Assembly (NCBI RefSeq): GCF_910596095.1
Contig: NC_056538.1
Span: forward strand, 14,829,501-14,893,500
Direction: 5' to 3'
DNA length: 64,000 bases
DNA from: Thunnus maccoyii
Lineage: Eukaryota; Chordata; Actinopteri; Scombriformes; Scombridae
Shown here one piece after another: positions 62,875-64,000 of this stretch; position 1 is the first letter of the stretch, and each line of letters begins with the position of its first letter. The position numbers and the translations under genes were made by a program. The notes under the pieces are model-generated. The model saw nothing but the letters and a program-made list of their open reading frames with translations. It made no database searches and had not been told where the DNA came from.

Positions 62875-62963
62875 TTCAAAGCAGCAGAGGCCTCCACACG
62901 CCGACACGACTGACTCTGCAGAGCACGCTCGCACAGATAAGAGACAGAGTAATTTGTTTTAGT

Positions 62964-63060
62964 AATGCACAGTTGGGGTAGAGTGAGATAGAGTGAGACA
63001 GAGAGAAAGAGAGACAGCGAGAGAGTGAGCGAGGGGGAGGGGGGGAGGGCGGTCACAGTC
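62964..63060 (-). promoter_or_regulatory. GA/CT-rich 5' region of naalad2
   Basis: Just upstream of the first coding exon, the plus strand is almost pure purine (GAGAGA words, then GGGGGAGGGGGGGAGGG), so the naalad2 strand is CT-rich. Such tracts are common at TATA-less vertebrate promoters and 5'UTRs. No TATA box is seen nearby. The transcription start cannot be fixed from sequence alone. Confidence 0.35.
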
Positions 63061-64000
63061 AGTGTCTGGCAAGAGAGAGGCAGTGAATGAAAAGTTGGAG
63101 AGGAATACAGAGAGGGAGGTAGTCATTTAGTGCCCTGCATGCCCACTAGACTGACAACTTGTGCACCTTGGTCGCTCCAGTGCTGACTCAGTATTATCTA
63201 ACATGTCAATAGATGGTCAAGAATCCGCTCTGAGAACAATTTTTTCCAAATTTAATTTCACTTTTCTGCACAGAAAGGATTCAAGAGTCAAGAGTTAATT
63301 TGTATAATAGTATCACAGGATCAAAAAAAAATCTAAATTCATTTCATGTGAAAATATCATGCAGTTACATGCTACAATTAAAAATGAATTTGTCTTTAAA
63401 ATGAAATGAGATTAGTAAGTTGTAACATGCATAGCAAGACAGTGGTGTGAGTTTTACAAAATGGAGTTATATTTACAGTTATGAAATATATAAGTCCCCC
63501 TCCACTCAAAAACTTTCTTCTTGTTCCTTCAGTTGGATGTTTGAGCTTCACTGTGCAGAATGATGAATGTGCAAAGTTTGACACTAGAGGCTGCTTTCAT
63601 ATTCATCTGCTGAAAGTGGAAAGTTTCTCTGAGCTCACTGAAAATCCACTTTTAAGGGGTGGATTTATGAGCATGACTATGAAACTTGAAGCCTCCAGTG
63701 CACAAACACTGAGAAATGACTTTACACTAAAGTGGGAGACATTATGTATCCAGCAGTTAAACCTCTGAAATGAAATATTTTTGCATATTCATAGATTCTG
63801 AAATTTTTAATGAGGGAGAAGGAGCCAATGTCATTTTAAAGATTTTAACATAGTAATTGGAAAAAACATAACAGACACACATTATTGTTCGAAGCAGAGT
63901 ATTTTTATATATCCAAATACATATCTGAAGGGGATCTATAAAGTAAATAAAAATATAGCATGGAGGTTAATCATTGACCAAAAATGTATGAATGCTCTTT
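63061..64000. other. Flank upstream of naalad2, nothing recognised
   Basis: AT-rich DNA with a 95-codon open frame (63481-63768, +) that has no recognisable domain and no exon-like borders. I would not call it a gene. Confidence 0.45.

Noticed and set aside
1-64000. CRISPR arrays, bacterial operons, rRNA or tRNA genes
   Set aside because: The repeats are microsatellites, a minisatellite and transposon relics in vertebrate DNA. No cloverleaf or rRNA-like stretch was recognised by eye.

Overview
This is eukaryotic DNA, almost certainly from a teleost fish. Genes are split into short exons with GT-AG (and some GC-AG) introns. (CA)n microsatellites are abundant, and Tc1-like, hAT-like and LINE relics of fish type are common. 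The right end carries a complete naalad2 gene tail-to-tail with remains of chordc1, the arrangement of these two neighbours in human 11q14.3 (from memory). Everything here is read by eye from the sequence; no search was run.

Layout. (1) 1-4580, left flank: one exon resembling the linker of CHORDC1 (313-417, +), a 91-bp GC-rich minisatellite (about 600-2545), a degenerate repeat stretch, and the 3' end of an unrecognised gene or retrocopy with an acidic C-terminus (3528-3779, +). (2) 4581-48005: a tandem segmental duplication with units of about 18.9 kb (4581-23449) and 17.9 kb (23450-41390), plus a partial third unit (41391-48005). Each unit carries, on the minus strand, an intact six-exon gene for a 320-residue secreted protein ending in a C-type lectin domain. 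Downstream in units 1 and 2 lies a patchwork of transposon relics, an inverted broken copy of the lectin 5' end, a LINE reverse-transcriptase relic, and a Tc1 element split by a hAT insertion. (3) 48006-49319: three small plus-strand exons of a decayed chordc1 (second CHORD motif and start of the CS domain), ending 57 bases before the naalad2 stop. (4) 49377-62874, minus: naalad2 in 20 coding exons (739 residues), with all zinc ligands and the catalytic glutamate in place. Intron 9 is filled by a LINE, intron 18 holds a Tc1 relic, and intron 15 uses a GC donor. (5) 62875-64000: GA-rich promoter-proximal DNA and unassigned flank.

Interpretation. A chordc1-naalad2 tail-to-tail pair was ancestral. 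A lectin gene cluster now lies between surviving chordc1 pieces, and this chordc1 looks broken. The lectin genes have spread by tandem duplication. The three copies are nearly identical in introns and in most exons but differ strongly in exon 2, which encodes the N-terminal domain. That pattern suggests diversifying selection on an otherwise homogenised array. The lectin array with its hypervariable exon, and its hAT-disrupted inverted pseudogene arm, are the most interesting features of the window.
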